A DNA stretch of 38,936 bases from Mycobacteriales bacterium (GTDB taxonomy: Bacteria > Actinomycetota > Actinomycetes > Mycobacteriales > QHCE01), in contig JABFVL010000076.1 in assembly GCA_013362805.1 (NCBI GenBank), positions 1-38,936 of the forward strand, written 5' to 3'. The position numbers were made by a program, and so were the translations under genes. The notes beneath the pieces are model-generated. The model made no database searches and was not told where the DNA came from. It saw nothing but the letters and a program-made list of their open reading frames with translations. Every line of letters begins with the position of its first letter. Position 1 is the first letter of the stretch. Positions 1 to 8,346 of the stretch are shown piece by piece.

Positions 1-1
1 G

Positions 2-274
2 TACGACAAAACAAAACGGAGCAATTTCACGCCACCGCATCGTCCAACTTCGGCGTTGTTGACGGGCGTGCGCTACACGGGTTCTGTGCCACAGATCACT
101 GACACGGATCGCGTACATGCGCGGGAGGATTTGAAGTACTGGCGGGTGTCGGTGGTCATATTGACACCAGATCCTCACGAAACCGCGTTGCTGGCGACCT
201 TGGAACAGCTATTGGGTCCAGCTCAGAAGGTCAGCGACGTATGGCTGTGGGATATTCGCACTATTTACCCATAA
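2..274 (+). CDS. C-terminal end of a membrane protein (partial, 5' end outside window)
   Basis: The reading frame is open from base 2 to a TAA at 272-274, so this is the tail of a gene that begins upstream. The visible roughly 90 residues form a soluble domain with the segments LKYWRVSVVIL and KVSDVWLWDI. Tails of this kind (a strand-forming segment, a helix with ALLATLEQLLG, then VWLWD) occur at the end of actinobacterial polytopic glycosyltransferase-like membrane proteins; that assignment is from memory and no membrane segment lies inside the window. A start at position 56 is possible but would leave an isolated 72-residue protein, which is less likely given the open frame upstream. Confidence 0.55.
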   Translation, partial: YDKTKRSNFTPPHRPTSALLTGVRYTGSVPQITDTDRVHAREDLKYWRVSVVILTPDPHETALLATLEQLLGPAQKVSDVWLWDIRTIYP

Positions 275-403
275 TTGCCCGATTTCTAGGGCGGCAAATA
301 CGACGTCACGATCGGATCAAGTCGGATTTGTCGCCCTATGAGACATTGTCTCGATCAGCCATAGCGGTTACGTTTCGTTAGCAAGCCGCAAATACAAATT
401 CTT

Positions 404-410
404 AGGACAG
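404..410 (+). promoter_or_regulatory. ribosome binding site of the GH3 glycosidase gene
   Basis: AGGACAG lies just before the GTG at 416, with about 8 nt between AGGA and the start. It decides the GTG start, which in turn gives a good signal peptide. Confidence 0.6.
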
Positions 411-415
411 CTTTC

Positions 416-2212
416 GTGCCCTCGTTAAACCTGCGACGATCCATCCTCGCCGGCGCCATCACCGTTGGCCTAGCAGCGGCCGCAGTGCCGGCACTCGCCC
501 ACAACTTAGGTTCAGACGGCAAAGAACCCGAGAAAAAGCAACCGACCGAACAAGCGGTCACCAAGCTGCTCAAAAACATGAGCCTAGAAGAAAAAATTGG
601 GCAGCTCTTCGTCGGCGAAGTGTACGGACAAGACGCCACCACCGTCACCGAACAAGACGCCGCGCAGAACATGAGGAATTTTGGCGTTCGAACCCCCGCT
701 GAGGTAGTGAACAAATACCACCTCGGCGGTGTCATCTACTTCGAACACAACGTCGGCACACCCACCCAACTAGCCACCATGTCCAATGGGCTCCAGGACG
801 CGGCAAAGATTCCGCTATTCGTCAGCGTCGATCAAGAAGGCGGAACGGTCGCTCGCATCGGCGAACCACTCACCCAGCTTCCCGGAAATGCGGCCATTGG
901 TGCGACTCGAAAAGCCGATAACGCGTACACCGCGGCGAAAGTGAACAGCCAAGAACTACACGCGCTCGGGATTAACCAAAACTATGCACCCGACGCCGAC
1001 GTCAACATCAATGCCCACAACCCGGTCATTGGCGTTCGATCATTTGGCGAGGACCCTACCCTGGTGTCCGACATGACCTCAGCCCAAGTGCGCGGCTACC
1101 GCGAGGGTGGTGTCATCGCCACCGCTAAGCACTTTCCCGGTCACGGCGACACCGCCGTGGACAGCCATTACGGGCTACCCGTCATCACGCACACCAAAGA
1201 ACAGTGGAAAACCCTCGACAAGCCACCCTTTGAAGCCGCGATCAAAGAAAACATCGACATGATCATGTCGGCGCACCTTGTCGTCCCCGCGTTGGACCCC
1301 AGTGAAGAAGTAGCCACTCTCTCCCAGCCCATCCTGACCGGACAATTGCGCAAAGAACTTGGCTTTGATGGCGTCATCGTTACCGACGCGCTACGCATGG
1401 ACGGCATCACCAAGAAATATCCAGACGCCGCGATCCCTCCCGTTAAAGCCATCAACGCGGGCGCTGACCAGCTCCTTCTCCCGGCCAACATGGACGACGC
1501 GTTCAACGGACTACTCACCGCTGTCCACAAAAACGAAATAAGCGAAAAGCGCATCGACGAATCAGTGACCCGGCTACTCACGCTCAAAGAAAAGCGCGGC
1601 ATTCTAAGCGCCACCGCGATAGATACCAGCACCGTAAACCACAAGGTCGGCACTGCTGAGAATCGCGCGGCAATCGCCGCCATCACGGACAGCTCCACCA
1701 CCCTCGTCAAGAACGATGCTGGGACTCTGCCACTCGCGGCCAGCGGACGTTCCACTTTGGTGACCGGCTGGGGCGAAACAACGACACAAAGCCTGGCGGA
1801 AAAAATCGACGCTCGGGGCACTCCCGCAGATGCGCTAGCTACCGGAATCTCACCGACAAAAACCCAGATAGACGAGGCGCTTCGCGAGGCCAGCCACCAT
1901 GAGGTCATCGTGGTCACCACCCATAAGCCTTGGGTGGATGGGCAAACCAGCCAACAAACCCTCGTCAATGCACTGCTGAAAACGGGCAAAACAGTGATTG
2001 TGGTGGGGGTTCGCGATCCATATGACATCGCGTATCTGAGCGCGGCACCAACGTTCCTGGCCACCTACAGCTATACCGATGTGGCACTCGAATCGTTGAC
2101 CAAGGTGCTATTCGGCGAAGTTAGCCCGACTGGCGTGCTCCCGGTCACGATTCCCAGCGCCGAGCCCGGAGAAGCGGCGCTGTTCAAAGCTGGCCACGGA
2201 CTGCATTACTAA
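416..2212 (+). CDS. secreted glycoside hydrolase family 3, NagZ-like beta-N-acetylhexosaminidase
   Basis: This is a 598-residue exported glycosidase of family GH3. Enzymes of the NagZ branch release terminal beta-linked N-acetylglucosamine, often from peptidoglycan fragments. Residues 1-29 are a Sec signal peptide (RR, hydrophobic core, ALA cleavage region). The catalytic domain follows: KHFPGHGD at 238-245, the loop Asp-Ser-His at 249-251 whose His is the general acid/base typical of NagZ-type enzymes, and the nucleophile Asp324 in IVTDALRMDG. A second alpha/beta domain fills roughly residues 400-598, giving the two-domain Gram-positive form rather than the short Gram-negative NagZ. The GTG start has a ribosome site at 404-410. 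The stop overlaps the 3' end of the convergent speE by 4 nt. A secreted NagZ-like enzyme fits cell-wall turnover; the substrate is inferred. Confidence 0.9.
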   Translation: MPSLNLRRSILAGAITVGLAAAAVPALAHNLGSDGKEPEKKQPTEQAVTKLLKNMSLEEKIGQLFVGEVYGQDATTVTEQDAAQNMRNFGVRTPAEVVNKYHLGGVIYFEHNVGTPTQLATMSNGLQDAAKIPLFVSVDQEGGTVARIGEPLTQLPGNAAIGATRKADNAYTAAKVNSQELHALGINQNYAPDADVNINAHNPVIGVRSFGEDPTLVSDMTSAQVRGYREGGVIATAKHFPGHGDTAVDSHYGLPVITHTKEQWKTLDKPPFEAAIKENIDMIMSAHLVVPALDPSEEVATLSQPILTGQLRKELGFDGVIVTDALRMDGITKKYPDAAIPPVKAINAGADQLLLPANMDDAFNGLLTAVHKNEISEKRIDESVTRLLTLKEKRGILSATAIDTSTVNHKVGTAENRAAIAAITDSSTTLVKNDAGTLPLAASGRSTLVTGWGETTTQSLAEKIDARGTPADALATGISPTKTQIDEALREASHHEVIVVTTHKPWVDGQTSQQTLVNALLKTGKTVIVVGVRDPYDIAYLSAAPTFLATYSYTDVALESLTKVLFGEVSPTGVLPVTIPSAEPGEAALFKAGHGLHY

Positions 2213-3057
2213 CCTTGATGTCGAATTGAATAAGGCGCGACAGTCGCGGCGCTCAAAGACTCCGCGTCAAAATATTGCGGCCGCCGAGTCAACAACGGCA
2301 ATTTATCCTGCATCATCTGCAAGGGGTTATCGACGCGCGCCCGTCCACACAAAAAGGACCATTCATGTTCATCGGAGCCAAAATAGGTGACCGTTTCAAA
2401 AACATCGTGAAATCGGCGCCAGGAACGCGCCAACGTGGCATTACGCCAGAGCGTCGGACATCCGGCCTGAGACACGAGTACACCGCCTGGATTGAGTAGC
2501 CCCTGACACGCGCGCAAAAAGTTGCTCTCGTAAAGCCTGTTGTGTTGCAAGACGGAATCGGAGCTTTCATCGGGAAGATCGATAACAACGACGTCGTATC
2601 GCTGATGCGATGCGGTGACAAAGCTCACGCCGTCTAGATAATGCATGTGAATGTTGGAATCGTGCCTCTCAGCCGCTTCCAACTGAGCCATTGTGTATCC
2701 GTAAGGCAAAAATTCGGCGCATATTTTTACGCACTCGGCATCAATATCCACGTGGTCAACCCGTTCGGCACCACTGGCTACCAGCAATTGACTAGCCACA
2801 CCTTCGCTGGAACCGATAACAAGAGCGGAACGCAGCTGATGTGCGAGCAACACGCCGGGCACAATGAGCGCTTCGTGTTAAAGCAATTGGCTCATTTCGG
2901 AGCTTTGTCGCTCATCGTCGCAAAAAAGCGTGACACCTTGATCCGTTCGCGCGATCACCGCATGTTGGTAGCTTGTATGGTGATCAGCCAAAACTTCCTT
3001 GACCTGCCACACCCGGGTCAGGCCTGGCGCGAGCGGTTCAACGATCTGCGTTTTCAT
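2209..3057 (-). pseudogene. speE: polyamine aminopropyltransferase (spermidine synthase) interrupted by an in-frame TAA
   Basis: Read from ATG 3057 the frame matches spermidine synthase: N-terminal beta domain, then a Rossmann methyltransferase-like domain with VDIDAECVKI, DGVSF, and YDVVVIDLPDE carrying the acidic residues of the active site. Codon 60 (2880-2878) is TAA. It sits exactly where the family has Tyr in the YHE motif (QLL-stop-HEAL), and both sides are in the same frame, so one base (TAC or TAT to TAA) separates this from an intact gene of about 282 codons. The nucleotide-binding glycine motif is also unusual (VIGSSEGV where GGGDGG is expected). ATG 3057 has GGGGAG 6 nt upstream and overlaps the end of speD by 20 nt, so the two are coupled. 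A GTG at 2862 could start the second part, but no ribosome site precedes it. Sequencing error, recent pseudogene and recoding are all possible. Confidence 0.8.
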
Positions 3058-3439
3058 GTGCCGCTCCCCTGGCAATAGTGGTTATTCGCGCAATGTTTGC
3101 GCCCACCGCTGCCGCCATCGCGCGGCATACGGCTTCTGGGTCAATGGTGCCACCGCAAGTGAACACGTCAACGAAAGCGGCTTGACGTTCCGGATACGTG
3201 TGAATAGAAGCGTGAGATTCCGACAATAGCGCTAGCACTGTGACACCTTGCGGTACGAAACTTTTCGAAGTTACATCACACACGGTGGCGCCAAACTCAC
3301 GCAAGATCCGTTCCATCATCTCGCGCAGCCGAATTTCGTCATCGAGCATGTGAGCGGGCGCCCCAGCGAATTCGGCTAGACAATGCGCGCCAACAAAGTC
3401 ACCCACGTCACCGCGTGCCTTGGCTGGCCCAACACTCAC
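3038..3439 (-). CDS. speD: S-adenosylmethionine decarboxylase proenzyme, prokaryotic class 1B
   Basis: The protein decarboxylates S-adenosylmethionine to give the aminopropyl donor used by spermidine synthase. Counted from TTG 3442, the self-cleavage site is LSESH at 73-77: cleavage between Glu75 and Ser76 would give the beta chain and an alpha chain starting with a pyruvoyl group from Ser76. HTYPE follows at 81-85 and the catalytic Cys is C96 in FTCGG. Length (about 133 residues) fits the short Bacillus/Thermotoga-type enzyme. Start choice: GTG 3439 lies exactly 6 nt after a TAGATT -10 box and has no ribosome site, so a leaderless start is proposed; TTG 3442 is one codon upstream, and the decayed copy at 5590-5750 has ATG at that position. 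The gene overlaps speE by 20 nt. It looks intact although its partner is interrupted. Confidence 0.9.
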   Translation of the reverse strand: MSVGPAKARGDVGDFVGAHCLAEFAGAPAHMLDDEIRLREMMERILREFGATVCDVTSKSFVPQGVTVLALLSESHASIHTYPERQAAFVDVFTCGGTIDPEAVCRAMAAAVGANIARITTIARGAAHENADR

Positions 3440-3473
3440 CAACCGAATCTACAAGACCGTGCCGTTGGCTCAA
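3440..3473 (-). promoter_or_regulatory. candidate leaderless promoter of speD
   Basis: On the minus strand TTGAGC (3473-3468), 16 nt, TAGATT (3451-3446), then 6 nt to GTG at 3439. The expected transcription start coincides with the start codon. Confidence 0.4.
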
Positions 3474-3650
3474 TCGACACCCACGATTACCGAGCGAATC
3501 AGACCAACCGCCATGCATGAATAAGCGTCCGCATGAACACACCATGTCACCTTTCGCTCGCCACACGGCAAAGAGGGCGCAGCCCAGCATAGGTTTCTCG
3601 AGAACCGCAGGCCGGTCTAACCTGAGCGCCACTTTAACGCCGTATATGAC

Positions 3651-5468
3651 TCAAGCACGTGGGGAATTACTGGGTCGCTTGCGTTCGTGCACTTGAGCCG
3701 CCGAGGCAGCTGCCCTGCTTCGGCTGACGGCTGCGCTGTGCGTTGCAGGCGTGTCGAGATGCGCGTCCTCAGGGAACCACCTGCGCAATTCAGTGCGTAT
3801 GTTCCGGGATCTCGCCGCTCCCTCAACCCGTGCGATCAGCATGTTCGCCGCAGTGGCGTTGTTTGGGTTTTTCCATCCCACCCAGCCATCTTCGCGGACG
3901 TTGGTGGGGTCAAACTTATAGTGCATGGTGACGGTTAGTTCAGTGCCGGTGCCAGCTGAGGGACCAGTGCAAGTAAATGAACCTACGCCCTGGGCGTTAA
4001 TTTGAGACGCTGCAATGATTACTGAATCCGGTATGAAACGCCCCAAATGCCCTTCATCCATTTGAGCCGCGGTGGGGTCAACAATGAACCCGTCTAAGAG
4101 CGCCACCATGTGGCCTGCCCACATTGTTTTGCCATCATCAACCATGCGTTTCATCTTCGCGTTGCGGACTCGAGCGTTTGCCCTCAAACGCCGAAGCGTC
4201 TCCGCACGTGCGGGGTCAGCGGATACAGCTTCGGTATCGGCGATCGCTGTAGGATTCACCGCTCTTCGGTCAACCTCCACCTTCACTGGCATAGTCTCGG
4301 CCGTAAAGCCGAAGGCAGGACCCACCATTTCAGTTAGGCGACTTGCCAACAGGCACTGTCCCTTGGGGTGAGTTTGCATCGTTTCTCGCACGGCCGGATC
4401 CTCAGATTTGAGGTCGACCTCGGTTTGATACATGGCTAATTTGTTGACTTCGATGGCGATGAGTCGGCGAAGCTCGTTGCGTGACCGCTCGAGCACACCA
4501 ACCGGTAATGGCGCGTCGGCAAGCACCTGCGACGCCAACAAAAAGTCAAATTTTTGCCCATCCGCGGCCAAAGGCTCGCTACATGCCTCAATAAGGTTAT
4601 GACTTTTTTTACTTGCCTCGAACAGACGCTCATAGTGAGCGTTGAGAATGCTGCCCATCTCGTGTGCGAATTCCTCGACCTCGGTTGGCAACGTCGGATC
4701 CAGGGCTATGGAGAGATCCATTAATCCACGACAATGTGACAGCTGGTTTGTCCACTGAACGAACCATTGGTCGTTTCCCGGATCCCGCTCAGCGAGACCG
4801 TGCCGAGCCGCGATCAAACTTTCAGTGACAATGCCACGCCCTCTCAGCAATTCCTCATCGAACGCGGGCCCATCATCGCCAACCTGCTCCAGCGCAACGA
4901 CACGTGCCTCCCAGGCCGCCGCCCGCACGGCACTGTCGTCCATGAGCGGAATAGCGACAACAGCATCCAAAGCTATCGAGCTCGACAGCTCTTCTAAGTC
5001 ACCGAATAACTGGCTCGCCAACCCACTTCGATATTTGTTGCCATTCAAGTCTTCATCGACCCACGTTAGCTTTAGTTCCGCTCGCTTGTGTGCTCTGCTC
5101 ACTAGCAGGGCACTGGAGGTAGCACTCAACGCACTGAGCGTGCCGGCTGCTGCAGCAAGGTTTTTCGCGAGGGACGCACACCGCCAATCTGCCTCGGACT
5201 TTCCGCCCAAACCACCGATCAGCTGAGCGAGTGCGGTACAACCACGCACCGCAATGTGCGGGTCTGTAGCCGCACTCGCTGCGCGCCAACGAGCAATGTC
5301 ACCGTCCGGGCCGAGCAACAATTCTATGCCTTGACGGGCAGCGGCAAGGGCGCCCTCAAATGTCACCTTGGTTTCTCCACGGGCAACAGCTTCTAGCCGC
5401 GCGTGCCAACTAGCTGCCCAGGTTCGCGCATCAATAACGACGGGGAGGTTCGTCGACGCTGAGGACAT
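3651..5468 (-). CDS. hypothetical protein, 605 residues, no recognised family
   Basis: I do not recognise this protein. It reads as a long, mainly helical, soluble protein without signal peptide or membrane segment. The Trp-containing N-terminal part (residues 1-130) is Ala/Leu-rich. A compact-looking C-terminal domain of about residues 390-575 has KRMVDDGKTMWAGHMVALL, then a beta-like segment with GSFTCTG, ELTVTMHYKF and DGWVGWKN. The tail (575-605) is basic and Ser/Ala-rich and probably disordered. Coding character is good over the full length, with no competing frame. ATG 5468 has no clear ribosome site. The gene points away from the 775-residue orphan at 5908, with a decayed speD fragment between them, and ends 208 nt upstream of speD. 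The pair may form a functional unit, but nothing in the sequence states the role. Confidence 0.7.
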   Translation of the reverse strand: MSSASTNLPVVIDARTWAASWHARLEAVARGETKVTFEGALAAARQGIELLLGPDGDIARWRAASAATDPHIAVRGCTALAQLIGGLGGKSEADWRCASLAKNLAAAAGTLSALSATSSALLVSRAHKRAELKLTWVDEDLNGNKYRSGLASQLFGDLEELSSSIALDAVVAIPLMDDSAVRAAAWEARVVALEQVGDDGPAFDEELLRGRGIVTESLIAARHGLAERDPGNDQWFVQWTNQLSHCRGLMDLSIALDPTLPTEVEEFAHEMGSILNAHYERLFEASKKSHNLIEACSEPLAADGQKFDFLLASQVLADAPLPVGVLERSRNELRRLIAIEVNKLAMYQTEVDLKSEDPAVRETMQTHPKGQCLLASRLTEMVGPAFGFTAETMPVKVEVDRRAVNPTAIADTEAVSADPARAETLRRLRANARVRNAKMKRMVDDGKTMWAGHMVALLDGFIVDPTAAQMDEGHLGRFIPDSVIIAASQINAQGVGSFTCTGPSAGTGTELTVTMHYKFDPTNVREDGWVGWKNPNNATAANMLIARVEGAARSRNIRTELRRWFPEDAHLDTPATHSAAVSRSRAAASAAQVHERKRPSNSPRA

Positions 5469-5589
5469 TTTGGCAGCTCATTCGTATCGCGGGTGGACGA
5501 TCAATTCTGTCACGGGTTCAGACGAAAAATAAGACCAGGCACGCGAAACCTGATCACGTTCGCCCAGTTTTCCCTCAGCCGCGGCCGCG

Positions 5590-5750
5590 ACACGGTGGCG
5601 CCAAACTCATGCAAGATCCGTTCCATCATCTCGCGCAGCCAAGCTTCGTCATTGAGCATCTACGCGGGCGCCGCCGCGAACTCGGCAAGACAACGCGCCC
5701 TTAAACACACCCACGTCATTGGTAGCCTTCGCTGGTCCCATACCCACCAT
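5590..5750 (-). pseudogene. decayed duplicate of the 5' part of speD
   Basis: About 160 nt here align with 3280-3442 of speD by eye on the same strand. They include a block of nearly identical sequence covering the codons for LREMMERIL and the preceding LDDE region. The copy begins with ATG at 5750 where speD has TTG 3442, keeps the GPAKA segment, then loses 2 nt in the codons for AHCL, has a TAG where speD encodes His31, and stops matching at the codons for GATV, well before the Glu-Ser cleavage site. It therefore cannot make a decarboxylase. The sequence just beyond the break (about 5552-5589) resembles part of the GNAT gene near 8718-8755. It lies in the space between the two divergent orphan genes. 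Confidence 0.85.
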
Positions 5751-5895
5751 CTCACGCCGTTCATCAACGCCCGAGAACACGAATCCACGAAGCCACGGCT
5801 CATTATCAGAAAGCGCGGCAAAAAACTTACATTAAGCCGAACGCGCACGCTGATTCGCCGGCTAGGGCAAGATACAACTACCCAACTACCTCGGC

Positions 5896-5899
5896 AAGG
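5896..5899 (+). promoter_or_regulatory. weak ribosome binding site of the 775-residue orphan
   Basis: AAGG precedes ATG 5908 by 8 nt; it is the only Shine-Dalgarno-like element near this start. Confidence 0.35.
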
Positions 5900-5907
5900 C
5901 TTGTGAA

Positions 5908-8235
5908 ATGGCATCACGTGATACCTATACGTGGATCAGAAACGCTTTCGGCGATCCACAAATCCCCACTCGGGGCAATTCGCCTTTTAGCGATACCTAT
6001 GCGACCAGTGAGGAAGAACAACAAGCATTTACGACGGCACGTGCCCAGGGAATTGGGCTAGCCAACCAGTACAGCGACGACGCCAGTGCCGCCGCGGCCG
6101 CGTACCTCACCCTCGCCCATCGCTCACCCGGTGGCGCAGCACACAACCTCGGATTATTGTTAGGAACATTTCCAAATCTCGAACGTGGGAATTCATCGCT
6201 TCAAAATCCCTACGGGCGAAGAACTTTTGAGGCTCGAGAAGAAACGGTTGCCCACGCATTTGCCACCTTGGCCCCAGAAATAACCGCAACACTGCCCGGA
6301 TTGCCGCCCGCAGTGTCCGAACGGTCAGTACGCCAGGTGATTTCCCGGCTATTTATCGAAACCATCGATCAAATCAGACGCACCGGCGGGGCCCCGACAG
6401 CTGAGATGCTTGCCCTCTATGCAGCAGCTCAGCGACAACAACACGTGGCGGGAGCCCAGACTACCCACTTTGGAGCGCACAGCAATATGCTCGCGCTTGC
6501 TGCCACACCAGATGCTCTTGCCAAACGCGCCACGCTTCTACTCGATGCCTTAAAACCCACTGAGGTTGATCGCGTACGTTCGACATTATTTGGAGCGCAC
6601 GATGGCCATATAGCGATGTTGCGATGGGTAGCCAAGACAGACCGACTCGACCACGAAATTTTTGACGTCGAAGACGAATACCCACGACCAGACCAGGTGC
6701 ACCGAACAAACGCAGCGATTATCGTGCACGAGGAATGGCCGGAAACCGGCGCTGGTCCTAGCCAAGCAGCTTTGGCCTCATTGGCTGGTGAATCCGCTGC
6801 TGAGCCAACCCGGCTCATCGTCGACATTATTCCGCTTCACCCAGCAGGCAACACACTCGAAAGTGAACTTGTCGGGCTCATCCACAACGCGGAGCGAACC
6901 GTCGAATTTTTCGCCAGCCAAGGCGTGAAACCAAAGATTCTTCTCGAGGCTCGAGGGGCCGATCTGCTACGAAGAACAACTCAAGAGCGCGCCCCGGACC
7001 CTTCGTCTTTCATGCGCCGAATCCGCGCCGGACATCCGCGCAAACTATACGAGTTCAAACCTAAACATCCGGCGCGGCAAGCAACGACACCCCCGGATAC
7101 AGCCGAGCAAGCGCGAACGGCGGCCGCAACGCTGCGAGCGAATCAAGTAGGCCCGGACAGTATTCTCGCTGAGCTCATCGACCGACTCGAAATCGCCGAA
7201 CGCGGCCCCGACACGGTAGCCGGGGCACTAAGCGCGTTGTCTCCCCAACAGCAGCGGGCGTGGCTCCACCTTTATGCAGTGCCACCGTTCGGCACCCCAC
7301 CACACCTGGCCGACACTGCCTTACGCGAGCGCATGGCCCGCGAAGAATATCGGCATCGCTACTGGCTTTCGGAGATAGAGCGACAAGAGGCCGCGGAATG
7401 GCAGCGGTTTCAATGGTCTGACATAAACCCCGTGTCTCGACTAACGCCCAATGGGAACGCCCGGCCATCAGCCCATGCCAGTCGAATCGCTGAGCTCCGA
7501 GAGCAATACGGGGCAATAGCACCAGGGACCCAAAATCGTAAACATGAACACGAACGCGCCCTTGGAAATCTGGAAGTGATGAGCGCGCTCCTTGACTCAA
7601 CGGATGTTGAAGGTCGGACGTCCACGCTGATCAGCGCATACGCTACTGAAAGAACGTCTTGGAAACGAGGCCATTACGCTCGCCTATGGGCGCCAGCACC
7701 TGATACACCTGGGCCAATGGTGGTCGTTATAAGCGGCTATAAATCTGACCATCAGATCGGAAAACTCACAGATCAAGAACGAGATTTTTTAACAAACAAC
7801 CCCGGCGTTGGCGTGCTTGAACAGTCTTTGCCCCCGAGGGGCCACTTCCGGTGGGACGCTAAAGATGACGCACTAAAAGCGCTTGCTACCGCAGAGCTCG
7901 CGATCAAGCGGGTGCGTCGCGAGTTTCCCGACCGCCCTATTTGGCTTATGCATGAGGACGCGGCCCGACCTGAGCGCACGACTATATCGTTTCGTCCAGG
8001 TGGCAAACACGCACAGCCCGGCGTTGTTCATCTCGAGTCAGCAACAAAAGACCTTCTATCCAGACAGGAATATGCTGATTTGGGACGGACGGATAGCCGT
8101 TCGTGGACCGACTATGTCCAGGTCGTTCTGGCACGAGCACCACATCTTGGCTCGGACACGCCCCGAACGGCCCACAGCATGCCGTCTTACGATCGCCCTG
8201 GATATCCGCGCCGACCAGGCGTGAGCCCTGTTTGA
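5908..8235 (+). CDS. hypothetical protein, 775 residues, no recognised family
   Basis: I do not recognise this protein. There is no signal peptide or membrane segment. The N-terminal half is helical and Ala-rich (for example AAAAAYLTLAHR near residue 60). Around residues 290-360 there is an alternating alpha/beta pattern (RLIVDIIPLHP, then VGLIHNAERTVEFFASQG, then KPKILLEARG) suggestive of a Rossmann-like or nuclease-like fold. A charged linker follows (360-420), then helical segments, then another alpha/beta segment near residues 605-710 (MVVVISGY, PDRPIWLMHEDAARP). The last 50 residues are Pro/Arg-rich. It is transcribed away from the 605-residue orphan; the 439-nt divergent space holds the speD remnant. 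Both genes share Arg/Ala-rich helical character with no obvious homology to each other. A role as a two-component accessory module is only an inference from the arrangement. Confidence 0.75.
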   Translation: MASRDTYTWIRNAFGDPQIPTRGNSPFSDTYATSEEEQQAFTTARAQGIGLANQYSDDASAAAAAYLTLAHRSPGGAAHNLGLLLGTFPNLERGNSSLQNPYGRRTFEAREETVAHAFATLAPEITATLPGLPPAVSERSVRQVISRLFIETIDQIRRTGGAPTAEMLALYAAAQRQQHVAGAQTTHFGAHSNMLALAATPDALAKRATLLLDALKPTEVDRVRSTLFGAHDGHIAMLRWVAKTDRLDHEIFDVEDEYPRPDQVHRTNAAIIVHEEWPETGAGPSQAALASLAGESAAEPTRLIVDIIPLHPAGNTLESELVGLIHNAERTVEFFASQGVKPKILLEARGADLLRRTTQERAPDPSSFMRRIRAGHPRKLYEFKPKHPARQATTPPDTAEQARTAAATLRANQVGPDSILAELIDRLEIAERGPDTVAGALSALSPQQQRAWLHLYAVPPFGTPPHLADTALRERMAREEYRHRYWLSEIERQEAAEWQRFQWSDINPVSRLTPNGNARPSAHASRIAELREQYGAIAPGTQNRKHEHERALGNLEVMSALLDSTDVEGRTSTLISAYATERTSWKRGHYARLWAPAPDTPGPMVVVISGYKSDHQIGKLTDQERDFLTNNPGVGVLEQSLPPRGHFRWDAKDDALKALATAELAIKRVRREFPDRPIWLMHEDAARPERTTISFRPGGKHAQPGVVHLESATKDLLSRQEYADLGRTDSRSWTDYVQVVLARAPHLGSDTPRTAHSMPSYDRPGYPRRPGVSPV

Positions 8236-8346
8236 AAACATAACCAACAGCCGTAGGCCCATTTGGCGATTCTTTGCGAGGTGGCACAAAAGGCAACGAA
8301 CAAAGGTTTCTTCCCCGCCCAACCCTCATAAACCAATGAGGAACGA

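Noticed and set aside
1168..2064. 298-codon minus-strand frame opposite the GH3 gene
   Set aside because: Its product is Ser/Arg/Val-rich without domains and it lies wholly antisense to a clear enzyme; a shadow of the real frame.
3408..3632. 74-codon minus-strand frame upstream of and into speD
   Set aside because: It overlaps speD in another frame, has no ribosome site, and its Cys-containing product shows no recognisable motif.
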